NCBI GenBank assembly: GCA_045545455.1
Contig: JAZQAY010000048.1
Coordinates: 1-8,636, forward strand
DNA length: 8,636 nucleotides
DNA from: RUG754 sp045545455
GTDB lineage: Bacteria > Bacillota > Clostridia > Peptostreptococcales > Anaerovoracaceae
Reading direction: 5' to 3'
The notes beneath the pieces were generated by a model that saw nothing but the letters and a program-made list of their open reading frames with translations, was not told where the DNA came from and ran no database searches. Made by a program: the position numbers and the translations under genes. Shown here piece after piece: positions 1 through 5,636 of this stretch. How positions within the stretch are numbered: position 1 is the first letter of the stretch; each line of letters starts with the position of its first letter.

Positions 1-15
1 ATGATCTCGTCATAT

Positions 16-654
16 TTAGTCAAAATCATACACCTCCTTAAGCACAAGTCTCAGTTTTTCTCTTCCCCTCTTGAGATCCGATCTTACCGTAGATTCGTTC
101 CTCTTCAGGATCCCCGAGATCTCTCTAGTTGAATACCCCTCGTGATAAAAGAGATGCAGTACGTCTCTGTAATTGTCGGGAAGGCTCTTTACAGCATCCC
201 ATACGAAGGAGAGATCCTCCCTTTCTTCAGCCGCCAGTCTCTCATCCAGTTCATCTGCCTGACGCACATTATTGTAATCTATCCTGTTTTTGCTCAAATT
301 TGCGGCGACCCTCAGAAGCCACGCCTTTTCATGAACTTCATTCTCAAATGAAGGCGCGGTCTTCATATATCTGATCAGAGTCTCCTGAACCACGTCTTCA
401 GCATCGCTCATATTGTGCAGGTAGGAGTAAGAAAGGCGCAAAATACTATCCCCATACCTGTCCAGCATGCGGCCCGCGTTCTCTGCGATCTTCTCCTTTG
501 AAAGCCCGCCTTCAGCGACGCTGAATACCTGATCATCAGGTGTATCTGCCTGGATCGTGTCAACGAGAAGCTTTATTGCGCTTTTTAGTTTTCCAAGGAG
601 TCTGCCTTTATACGTCAGCCCCCGCCTGCAAATATCAAGAGCGTATTCCATCAT
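16..654 (-). CDS. ECF-type RNA polymerase sigma factor
   Basis: This is a 212-residue sigma-70 family protein of the ECF class, which directs RNA polymerase to a small set of promoters, often in response to envelope or other stress. Sigma region 2 spans about residues 63-128, with the polymerase-binding helix around DAEDVVQETLIRYM (84-97). Sigma region 4 spans about 149-206, with a helix-turn-helix at about 174-198 (YSTREIS...ESTVRSDLKRGR). No region 3 lies between them, as expected for ECF factors. About 60 residues precede region 2, longer than the usual 10-20. The start at 654 was kept because no nearer codon has a well-placed ribosome site, although the site before 654 is itself weak. It begins 14 nt after the lipoprotein stop, so the two are probably cotranscribed and perhaps translationally coupled. 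No anti-sigma gene is visible; it could lie past the left edge. The family is clear, the regulon unknown. Confidence 0.9.
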   Translation of the reverse strand: MMEYALDICRRGLTYKGRLLGKLKSAIKLLVDTIQADTPDDQVFSVAEGGLSKEKIAENAGRMLDRYGDSILRLSYSYLHNMSDAEDVVQETLIRYMKTAPSFENEVHEKAWLLRVAANLSKNRIDYNNVRQADELDERLAAEEREDLSFVWDAVKSLPDNYRDVLHLFYHEGYSTREISGILKRNESTVRSDLKRGREKLRLVLKEVYDFD

Positions 655-668
655 TTGATCATTCTTTA

Positions 669-1310
669 TTATTCTGCCATTCCGAAATGAGCAGTCTCAG
701 TTACCTCAGTTTTGCCCTGAAGATCCTGGTATACGTACGCCATACAGAACATATCCTTAAGATCCGGTGCCGCAGGATCAGACTGACAGAGAATGCAGTA
801 ATTCTTTCCCGATACCACCTGAGTTGCCGAAACAGCCACAGGAACAAGGCCCTGATCGCTTATGACGGCTGCGATATCATCCGCGACTTCAGTGCTTTCA
901 GCCTGCTGCCATCCGCCCAATGAGCCGTTTACGTTAGTCTCTATATCGGATTCTATTACCTCTTCAAGCCTTACGTTTCCGCTTAGATCTTTATATATCC
1001 TTACAAGAGCATATTTCTCAACGGGATCCGGTACGACCGGTGCGACTCTCACCAGGAAAAGATAGTTGGTTCCGGAAACAAGCTGGCTTGCAATGTATGC
1101 TACAGCTTCGTATTCAGCTCCCGTCAGTCCTTCAAGTGCCTTTTCAAAAGTAGCTGCCTGTTCCTCGGTTACGTCGTGGGAATCAGCCATTTCCCATCCG
1201 CCTACAGCGCTTCCGCCTTTATCTTCAGACACCCAGGTTTTTTCGGTCCCGCAGGCACAGCAGCAAATTATCATAACCGCTATCATCAGTACAGCAAGTA
1301 TCCTCTTCAT
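669..1310 (-). CDS. predicted lipoprotein with two cystatin/stefin-like repeats
   Basis: This 213-residue protein begins with a lipoprotein-type signal: Lys2-Arg3, a hydrophobic stretch to about residue 15, then CCCACG, with Cys20 the likely lipidated residue. Cysteine at the -3 position is atypical. The mature part holds two repeats of about 90 residues. Each opens with GGW (37-39 and 132-134) and carries a QxVSGxNY motif (76-83 QLVSGTNY; 164-171 QVVSGKNY), then a hydrophobic strand and a YxDLxG turn. GG near the start, QxVxG in a central hairpin and a following K/Y-rich strand is the layout of cystatins and stefins, inhibitors of papain-like cysteine proteases. The fold is inferred from motifs; inhibition is not shown. 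A clear GGAGG site lies 7-8 nt before the ATG. The sigma-factor gene follows after 14 nt. I recall single-repeat relatives annotated as hypothetical proteins in gut Clostridia. Confidence 0.8.
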   Translation of the reverse strand: MKRILAVLMIAVMIICCCACGTEKTWVSEDKGGSAVGGWEMADSHDVTEEQAATFEKALEGLTGAEYEAVAYIASQLVSGTNYLFLVRVAPVVPDPVEKYALVRIYKDLSGNVRLEEVIESDIETNVNGSLGGWQQAESTEVADDIAAVISDQGLVPVAVSATQVVSGKNYCILCQSDPAAPDLKDMFCMAYVYQDLQGKTEVTETAHFGMAE

Positions 1311-1359
1311 TTGACTATCCTCCGTTTTTTGCTTTTTATCTGTTTAATTCCCCTTCTGT

Positions 1360-1393
1360 AATATATACAGCCCGAAAACTGAAATTGTTGCAA
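1360..1393 (-). promoter_or_regulatory. candidate promoter for the lipoprotein-sigma unit
   Basis: On the minus strand TTGCAA (1393-1388) is followed after 18 nt by TGTATA (1369-1364), inside an AT-rich run (TGTATATATT). It lies about 55 nt before the lipoprotein ATG in the only intergenic gap upstream of it. The 92-nt gap between that ATG and the preceding stop holds no strong terminator, only a weak A6-G-T6 palindrome at about 1391-1403, so readthrough from the reductase gene is also possible. Confidence 0.35.
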
Positions 1394-1402
1394 AAAACTT
1401 TT

Positions 1403-1855
1403 TTACCAGGTCATTATATTTTCCAAAGATACTGCAAGTTCCGTAAGGCCAGTCCTGTCATTTTTAGAAAAACGTCCTTTGACAGGACTGTCGATATCCA
1501 GAACGGCGCAGACCTCTCCCTGACGATGGATAGGGATAACTATCTCTGACATTGATGCGCTGTCGCATGCGATATGGCCGGGGAATGCATGAACATCAGG
1601 AACAAGCTGTACCTTGTCCTCTTCCCATGCAGTTCCGCAAACGCCTTTTCCCTTTTCTATCCTGACGCAGGCGACCTTCCCCTGGAACGGTCCCAGAATG
1701 AGAGCGCCATCCATTACCAGATAAAACCCTGCCCAGTTCACGTCTTCCATCTGCGAAAAAAGAAGGGCCGAAACGTTTGACATAAGCGGGATATGATGTT
1801 TTGAATCCTCTGCCAAAGCAAGCATCTGTTTTCTGATCAGTTCGTAGTCTGCCAT
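1403..1855 (-). CDS. free methionine-(R)-sulfoxide reductase (GAF domain)
   Basis: This 150-residue, single GAF-domain protein belongs to the fRMsr family, which reduces free L-methionine-(R)-sulfoxide to methionine in the cytoplasm and so repairs oxidised free methionine. Family signatures are NWAGFYL (40-46), LGPFQGKVACVRI (54-66) and GKGVCGTAW (69-77). Cys63, Cys73 and Cys97 have the same 10- and 24-residue spacing as the three redox cysteines of the E. coli enzyme (84, 94, 118), so catalysis should be intact. The start at 1855 is chosen because GGAGG lies 5 nt upstream and homologues begin near here; an in-frame ATG extends the frame to 1900 but adds a stretch that is not conserved and has no ribosome site. 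The upstream Dabb gene ends in a strong terminator, so this gene needs a promoter in the short AT-rich gap (TATATT around 1885 is a possible -10). It is sometimes annotated yeaZ-unrelated 'GAF domain protein' or msrC. Confidence 0.93.
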   Translation of the reverse strand: MADYELIRKQMLALAEDSKHHIPLMSNVSALLFSQMEDVNWAGFYLVMDGALILGPFQGKVACVRIEKGKGVCGTAWEEDKVQLVPDVHAFPGHIACDSASMSEIVIPIHRQGEVCAVLDIDSPVKGRFSKNDRTGLTELAVSLENIMTW

Positions 1856-1898
1856 GATATCCTCCATTTGATGCATTGAACTGTAAATATAATAATCC

Positions 1899-1935
1899 AA
1901 AAAAATAAAAAATGGAAGCGCATTTGCGCTTCCAT
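1899..1935 (-). terminator. intrinsic terminator after the Dabb gene
   Basis: On the minus strand a perfect 10-bp stem (1935-1926 with 1921-1912, core GGAAGCGC) closes a 4-nt AAAT loop and is followed by a T-rich run TTTTTATTTTTTT to about 1899. It sits 10 nt past the Dabb stop codon and separates that gene from the reductase gene. Confidence 0.93.
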
Positions 1936-1945
1936 CAGCATATCT

Positions 1946-2230
1946 TCAGTCATCACAATCAAATATCGCCTTTTTTTCTATCAGGCCGCCGTATTCAGAT
2001 TTCCACCTGATATGAGGTCCGGACACATCATACAGAGGCAATGCTTCCTTATCCATATCCATGATGATCATCATATCGTATCGGTTATCTCTGTCGGAAT
2101 TTGAAAGTTTTATATCTACCTTATGGACCCCGGGTATAGACAGTGTTTCCTCGAAGATGACGCGGACCGGGTTTTCAAAAGCGCGATAGTCTGTATCCTT
2201 AAAGAATTTTACAATGATATAATGCTTCAT
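1946..2230 (-). CDS. Dabb (stress-responsive alpha/beta barrel) domain protein
   Basis: This is a 94-residue protein of the Dabb family, small ferredoxin-like domains that dimerise into an alpha/beta barrel. It opens with a beta strand (MKHYIIVKF), followed by a helix, a second strand with GVHKVDIKLSNSDRDNRYDMMIIM (about 34-57) and a C-terminal segment YDVSGPHIRWKSEYG (67-81). The order is typical, but no catalytic residue can be named and the family covers several functions, so none is assigned. The start at 2230 is supported by a GAGGTG ribosome site about 5 nt upstream. An in-frame ATG at 2281 would push the frame through the tRNA terminator hairpin and is rejected. Only about 20 nt separate that terminator from the start codon, leaving little room for a promoter of its own. 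Confidence 0.85.
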   Translation of the reverse strand: MKHYIIVKFFKDTDYRAFENPVRVIFEETLSIPGVHKVDIKLSNSDRDNRYDMMIIMDMDKEALPLYDVSGPHIRWKSEYGGLIEKKAIFDCDD

Positions 2231-2250
2231 GATGATCACCTCATACAAGT

Positions 2251-2283
2251 AAAAAATGCAGCACCCATCCGGATGCTGCATTT
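2251..2283 (-). terminator. intrinsic terminator of tRNA unit 2
   Basis: On the minus strand AAATGCAGCA (2283-2274) pairs with TGCTGCATTT (2263-2254) around a ten-base apex that can form two further pairs, and a T-run continues to 2251. It begins 6 nt after the tRNA-Trp CCA end and stops about 20 nt before the Dabb start codon. Confidence 0.9.
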
Positions 2284-2288
2284 CTGTA

Positions 2289-2364
2289 TGGCAGGGGCAG
2301 AAGGATTCGAACCCTCGACACGCGGTTTTGGAGACCGCTGCTCTACCAACTGAGCTATACCCCT
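2289..2364 (-). tRNA. tRNA-Trp (CCA anticodon)
   Basis: A complete 76-nt cloverleaf: acceptor AGGGGTA with TGCCCCT, discriminator G and encoded CCA. The D-arm reads AGCTCAGTTGG, the anticodon loop CTCCAAA gives CCA for UGG codons, and the T-arm holds GGTTCGAATCC. It is the last gene of unit 2, 7 nt after tRNA-Ser(GCU). Confidence 0.97.
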
Positions 2365-2371
2365 ATAAATA

Positions 2372-2463
2372 TGGCGGAGAAGATGGGATTCGAACCCATG
2401 CTGCCCTTAACGAACACTAACGGTTTAGCAAACCGTCCTCTTCAGCCACTTGAGTACTTCTCC
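2372..2463 (-). tRNA. tRNA-Ser (GCU anticodon)
   Basis: A 92-nt class II tRNA with a long variable arm, typical of serine. Acceptor GGAGAAG pairs with CTTCTCC, discriminator G and CCA are encoded, and the anticodon loop TTGCTAA gives GCU for AGC/AGU codons. A 154-nt spacer separates it from the other serine tRNA upstream. Confidence 0.97.
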
Positions 2464-2471
2464 TTGCTTGT

Positions 2472-2576
2472 TAATTTCCCGCATTTCTGCGTTGCAGCGT
2501 CCGCCCTCGCTCACTCACGTACCCTTGTACGCTCGTTTCGACTCGGCATCCGCGCGCCTTGCACTGCGAAAAATTA
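2472..2576. repeat. imperfect palindrome in the tRNA spacer
   Basis: The 154 nt between the two serine tRNAs (2464-2617) contain no gene. Within them, left arm TAATTTCCCGCATTTCTGCG (from 2472) is matched with mismatches by the reverse complement of the right arm, TAATTTTTCGCAGTGCAAGG (ending 2576). The centre is a short perfect hairpin, CGTAC (2518-2522) with GTACG (2527-2531) around a 4-nt loop. The interior is GC-richer than the flanks. It may be a palindromic dispersed repeat or MITE-like element, or an RNA fold within the tRNA precursor. No open reading frame and no terminal duplication were seen. Confidence 0.5.
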
Positions 2577-2617
2577 CCTGCGCAATAATCAATTGCCTGC
2601 CATTCCGTTTTTAATTA

Positions 2618-2706
<89 letters not shown>

Positions 2707-2708
2707 GG

Positions 2709-2744
2709 ATAAGGCGTCTTGCGGAATTGCTCCGCAAGCCTTAT
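2709..2744 (-). other. hairpin between tRNA-Lys and tRNA-Ser
   Basis: A perfect 8-bp stem (2718-2725 with 2731-2738, CTTGCGGA/TCCGCAAG) has a 5-nt loop and is extended by ATAAGG/CCTTAT (2709-2714 with 2739-2744) across a 3-nt bulge. No T-run follows on the minus strand, so it is more likely a spacer structure in the precursor, perhaps guiding processing, than a terminator. Confidence 0.6.
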
Positions 2745-2749
2745 TAACA

Positions 2750-2825
2750 TGGTGACCCATCCGAGATTCGAACTCGGGACACCTTGATTAAAAGTCAAGT
2801 GCTCTGCCGACTGAGCTAATGGGTC
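2750..2825 (-). tRNA. tRNA-Lys (UUU anticodon)
   Basis: A 76-nt cloverleaf with acceptor GACCCAT/ATGGGTC, discriminator A and encoded CCA. The anticodon loop CTTTTAA gives UUU for both lysine codons. D-arm TAGCTCAGTCGG and T-arm GAGTTCGAATCTC are standard. Confidence 0.97.
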
Positions 2826-2833
2826 ATAAAACT

Positions 2834-2908
2834 TGGCTGGGGTAGCAAGATTCGAACTTACGAATGCGGGGATCAAAACCCCGTGCCTTACCGCTTGGCG
2901 ATACCCCA
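2834..2908 (-). tRNA. tRNA-Gln (UUG anticodon)
   Basis: A 75-nt cloverleaf with acceptor TGGGGTA/TACCCCA, discriminator G and encoded CCA. The anticodon loop TTTTGAT gives UUG for CAA and CAG. It is the first gene of tRNA unit 2, about 65 nt past the -10 box of its promoter. Confidence 0.97.
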
Positions 2909-2972
2909 GCGACAATCCCCAAACCCGCTTCAGTGCAATAAAAAAGCCTTACTACACCCAAGCGACTATTTT

Positions 2973-3001
2973 ATTTTAATGGCTTGAGTCATTATTGTCA
3001 A
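2973..3001 (-). promoter_or_regulatory. promoter of tRNA unit 2
   Basis: On the minus strand consensus TTGACA (3001-2996) is followed by exactly 17 nt and TAAAAT (2978-2973), a near-ideal housekeeping sigma promoter. It lies just past the unit 1 terminator and before tRNA-Gln, within the 148-nt gap 2909-3056. The rest of that gap shows nothing but the leader. Confidence 0.88.
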
Positions 3002-3020
3002 GTCATTTTTCTATTATTCA

Positions 3021-3054
3021 TAAAAACGAAACAGCACCCATAAGGTGCTGTTTC
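3021..3054 (-). terminator. intrinsic terminator of tRNA unit 1
   Basis: A perfect 11-bp stem (GAAACAGCACC at 3028-3038 with GGTGCTGTTTC at 3044-3054) closes a 5-nt loop. On the minus strand it is followed by G and TTTTTA. It begins 3 nt after the tRNA-Arg CCA end. Confidence 0.93.
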
Positions 3055-3056
3055 TT

Positions 3057-3133
3057 TGGTGAGCCCGTAGGGATTCGAACCCTAGACACACGGCTTAGAA
3101 GGCCGTTGCTCTATCCAGCTGAGCTACGAGCCC
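3057..3133 (-). tRNA. tRNA-Arg (UCU anticodon)
   Basis: A 77-nt cloverleaf with acceptor GGGCTCG pairing CGGGCTC through two G-U wobbles, discriminator A and encoded CCA. The anticodon loop CTTCTAA gives UCU, reading AGA/AGG. Last gene of unit 1. Confidence 0.97.
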
Positions 3134-3148
3134 ACGCTTAAGAAAAAA

Positions 3149-3223
3149 TGGAGCGGAAGACGAGATTCGAACTCGCGACCCTCGCCTTGGCAAGGCGATG
3201 CTCTACCCCTGAGCCACTTCCGC
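3149..3223 (-). tRNA. tRNA-Gly (GCC anticodon)
   Basis: A 75-nt cloverleaf with acceptor GCGGAAG/CTTCCGC, discriminator T and encoded CCA. The anticodon stem TCGCC/GGCGA closes loop TTGCCAA, giving GCC for GGC/GGU. Confidence 0.97.
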
Positions 3224-3241
3224 ATGTTTAATTGTAGTAGA

Positions 3242-3326
3242 TGGTCGAGGGAGATGGATTCGAACCATCGAAAGCTCAGCTAACGGATTTACAGTCCGCC
3301 CCCTTTGGCCACTCGGGAATCCCTCG
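3242..3326 (-). tRNA. tRNA-Tyr (GUA anticodon)
   Basis: An 85-nt class II tRNA with a long variable arm, usual for bacterial tyrosine tRNA. Acceptor CGAGGGA pairs with TCCCTCG, with discriminator A and CCA. TTCCCGAGTGG at the D-arm and anticodon loop CTGTAAA (GUA) match the family. Confidence 0.97.
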
Positions 3327-3331
3327 ACATA

Positions 3332-3405
<74 letters not shown>

Positions 3406-3433
3406 ACATTGAGTACTACAATAATTATTTAGT

Positions 3434-3508
3434 TGGAGCTGGTGGAGGGAATCGAACCCCCAACCTGCTGATTACAAATCAGCTGCTCTACCGTTGAGCC
3501 ACACCAGC
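3434..3508 (-). tRNA. tRNA-Thr (UGU anticodon)
   Basis: A 75-nt cloverleaf with acceptor GCTGGTG/CACCAGC, discriminator T and encoded CCA. The anticodon stem GCTGA/TCAGC closes loop TTTGTAA, giving UGU for ACN codons. Confidence 0.97.
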
Positions 3509-3520
3509 ATGTTTTAAGAA

Positions 3521-3597
3521 TGGCGACCAAGATCGGGCTCGAACCGACGACCTCCAGCGTGACAGGCTGGCATTCTAACCAACTGAACTACTTGGCC
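3521..3597 (-). tRNA. tRNA-Asp (GUC anticodon)
   Basis: A 77-nt cloverleaf with acceptor GGCCAAG/CTTGGTC (one G-U pair), discriminator G and encoded CCA. The anticodon stem CCAGC/GCTGG closes loop CTGTCAC, giving GUC. It follows tRNA-Val after 5 nt. Confidence 0.97.
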
Positions 3598-3602
3598 ACT
3601 AC

Positions 3603-3678
3603 TGGTGGGAGTTACAGGGCTCGAACCTGTGACCCCCTGCTTGTAAGGCAGATGCTCTCCCAGCTGAGCTAAACTCCC
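3603..3678 (-). tRNA. tRNA-Val (UAC anticodon)
   Basis: A 76-nt cloverleaf with acceptor GGGAGTT/AACTCCC, discriminator A and encoded CCA. The anticodon loop CTTACAA gives UAC for GUN codons. First gene of unit 1, 34 nt past the -10 box of the promoter. Confidence 0.97.
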
Positions 3679-3712
3679 AAACATGCCGTTTATCTGCTCG
3701 ACACAGTAATTA

Positions 3713-3741
3713 AATATACATTATAAATCCCGTTTTGTCAA
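3713..3741 (-). promoter_or_regulatory. promoter of tRNA unit 1, overlapping yigZ
   Basis: On the minus strand consensus TTGACA (3741-3736) is followed by exactly 17 nt and TATATT (3718-3713). The -35 box lies in the last codons of yigZ, whose stop is at 3723-3721, and the -10 box lies just past it. No terminator separates the yigZ operon from the tRNAs, so operon transcripts may also run into them. Confidence 0.88.
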
Positions 3742-4350
3742 CAACTTTTTTGAGATTTCTTTAACTTTTCCTTTCCCGTTAGTCAGATTCGTTAAAATTC
3801 CTACAACGTTGTCTTCCTCTTCCGGATCATAGCTCAGCTCGGCTGTTACCCTCTCCCCGAACCGGGTATTTTCAATGCTGAAAACATCCCCTGCTCTGGT
3901 CTCGAGCTTTGAATATGAACCGTAATCAAGTTCATAAAGCATGACTGTTTTTTCATATACTCCGCCTGTCCCGGCAGCCTCCAGGCCAAGCTTAAGGCTG
4001 GACGTGTATGCTCTCACCAAACCGCCAGTTCCGAGTTTTATGCCTCCGAAATAGCGGGTCACTACGACAGCCACATTGGTTACTCCGGATGAAACGAGCA
4101 TCTGGACCATGGGAGCACCTGAGGTACCCTGCGGCTCACCGTCATCCGAGGCCCACTGTATCTGCATCTTATCACCGATAACCATGGCAGGAACGTTATG
4201 TGTGGCATCCTTGTGCTTCTTTCTGATCACAGCAAAAAACTCCTCCGCCTCATCCCTGCTTTCAGCAGGTGAAACGTAGCAGATGAATCTGGATCTTTCA
4301 ATTGTCTGCTCAGCAGTTCCCGGCCCCAGTACTGTTCCGTATAATCTCAT
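3721..4350 (-). CDS. yigZ: YigZ/IMPACT family protein
   Basis: This 209-residue protein has the two-domain layout of the YigZ (YvyE, UPF0029) family. The N-terminal IMPACT domain covers about residues 1-120 and carries the signatures ASDDGEPQGTSGAP (67-80) and TRYFGGIKLGTGGLVRAY (98-115). A DUF1949-type ferredoxin-like domain follows to the C-terminus. Eukaryotic IMPACT regulates the translation-linked kinase Gcn2, and bacterial members are thought to act on nucleic acid or translation, but no biochemical role is firmly established. Its ATG overlaps the hflX stop by 4 nt (ATGA), with GAGG 4 nt before it inside hflX, so translation is probably coupled. It is the last gene of the operon, and its 3' end contains the -35 box of the tRNA promoter. 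Family membership is secure, function is not. Confidence 0.93.
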   Translation of the reverse strand: MRLYGTVLGPGTAEQTIERSRFICYVSPAESRDEAEEFFAVIRKKHKDATHNVPAMVIGDKMQIQWASDDGEPQGTSGAPMVQMLVSSGVTNVAVVVTRYFGGIKLGTGGLVRAYTSSLKLGLEAAGTGGVYEKTVMLYELDYGSYSKLETRAGDVFSIENTRFGERVTAELSYDPEEEDNVVGILTNLTNGKGKVKEISKKLLTKRDL

Positions 4351-5636
4351 CTGACCTCAAACTCTTTAAATCTGCCGTGATCTTTTTCTTTAAGTTCACA
4401 ATCGATCAGCGTTCCGCCATCTGTATATTCTATGCTGATAACGGTCGCCTTGTCCTGTATATATGATGATACATCGCCCCTTGTGTATGGCACAAGCAGT
4501 TTTGCCCTGACTGTATCACTGAATATCCTGCTCTTCACAGATTCCATCAGTTCCTCTGTACCGATGCCGTACTTCGCTGAGATGAAGAAACTGTCCTTGC
4601 CCGTTCCCTGTATCTCAAGCCCGGCCCTGTCTTCAACGAGATCCACCTTGTTAAAGGCCTTTATTTTCGGTTTAGAGCCCGCTCCGATCTCCCCAAGGAC
4701 CTGATCCGTGACTTCAGCCTGAAAATCGCTGTTTTCGTAAGATGCGTCGATAACGTGGATCAGAAGATCCGCTTCAGTAACTATTTCAAGTGTGGATTTG
4801 AACGCGTCTATCAAAAGATGCGGGAGCCTGGATACGAACCCGATGGTATCTACAAGTATGAAACTGTGATTCTTATCCAGGTCCACCCTCCTCTGGTATG
4901 TGTCAAGTGTAGCAAAGAGCATATTCTCTTCGAAGACCTTTTTTTCTTCGTTGAATGTGCCCGTAAGGATCCTGTTCATCAGAGCTGATTTGCCGGAATT
5001 GGTATACCCTACCAGAGCGACTACAGGAGTCTCATTTTTTTCTCTCAGCTTCTTCTGTACTCCGCGGTTCCTCTTGAGCGAGTCCAGTTCATCTTTGATG
5101 TCATATATTCTTCTTTCGATATGCCGCCTGTCTGTCTCAAGCTTCTTTTCACCCGGCCCTCTGGTTCCTATTCCTCCTCCGAGTCTGGACAAGGACTTGC
5201 CGAAACCCGTGAGCCTGGGTATCCTGTATTTCAATTGGGCCAGTTCGACCTGAAGCTTTCCTTCTCTGGTGGTCGCTCTCTTGGCAAAGATATCCAGTAT
5301 CAGGATAACCCTGTCTATGACCCTTACGCCGATAGCATCCTCCAGATTTCTCAGCTGCATGCCGCTGAGTTCATCGTTGAATACTATGAGATCCGCTTCC
5401 ATGTTCTCAGCAAGTTCCCTGATCTCCTCCACCTTGCCGCTGCCGACAAGAGTCGCGGAATTGGGTCTCTCCATGTTCTGGATGACCATGCCGGCGGATT
5501 CCACAGAGGCAGCTTCACAAAGTCCCTTCAGTTCTTCCATAGAATAGGAAATATCCTCGCCGAGCTGCACTCCGACGAGGATAGCCTTGTATTCCTCTTC
5601 TCTTATTACTTCATTCTGATCGTTAAACTTCAGCAT
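4347..5636 (-). CDS. hflX: ribosome-associated GTPase HflX
   Basis: This 429-residue protein is HflX, a GTPase that binds the 50S subunit and, in species studied, splits stalled or hibernating ribosomes after stress. The N-terminal HflX domain (about 15-200) includes NSATLVGSGKVEE (59-71), a glycine-rich GGGIGTRGPGEKKLE motif (153-167) and a charged coiled-coil segment (170-201). The G domain follows with G1 GYTNSGKS (210-217), G2 threonine in FATLD (241-245), G3 DTIG (263-266), G4 NKVD (329-332) and G5 SAK (353-355). All nucleotide-binding motifs are intact and the length is normal for Gram-positive HflX. It overlaps the codY end by 14 nt and has GGGAG inside codY about 10 nt before the ATG. 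It then overlaps yigZ by 4 nt. This placement predicts that HflX level follows that of CodY and HslUV. Confidence 0.97.
   Translation of the reverse strand: MLKFNDQNEVIREEEYKAILVGVQLGEDISYSMEELKGLCEAASVESAGMVIQNMERPNSATLVGSGKVEEIRELAENMEADLIVFNDELSGMQLRNLEDAIGVRVIDRVILILDIFAKRATTREGKLQVELAQLKYRIPRLTGFGKSLSRLGGGIGTRGPGEKKLETDRRHIERRIYDIKDELDSLKRNRGVQKKLREKNETPVVALVGYTNSGKSALMNRILTGTFNEEKKVFEENMLFATLDTYQRRVDLDKNHSFILVDTIGFVSRLPHLLIDAFKSTLEIVTEADLLIHVIDASYENSDFQAEVTDQVLGEIGAGSKPKIKAFNKVDLVEDRAGLEIQGTGKDSFFISAKYGIGTEELMESVKSRIFSDTVRAKLLVPYTRGDVSSYIQDKATVISIEYTDGGTLIDCELKEKDHGRFKEFEVR

Noticed and set aside
1371..1390. Possible CodY box (AATTTTCWGAAAATT) upstream of the lipoprotein gene
   Set aside because: Only the CTGAAA half resembles the consensus; the other half is purine-rich where T residues are required.
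2231..2281. Longer N-terminus for the Dabb protein
   Set aside because: It would translate the terminator hairpin of the tRNA unit, and a good ribosome site precedes the internal ATG at 2230.
2709..2744. Hairpin between tRNA-Lys and tRNA-Ser as a terminator
   Set aside because: The stem is strong but no T-run follows on the minus strand, and downstream tRNAs have no separate promoter.
3679..3720. Terminator after yigZ
   Set aside because: No hairpin with a T-run is present; the gap is filled by the tRNA promoter.
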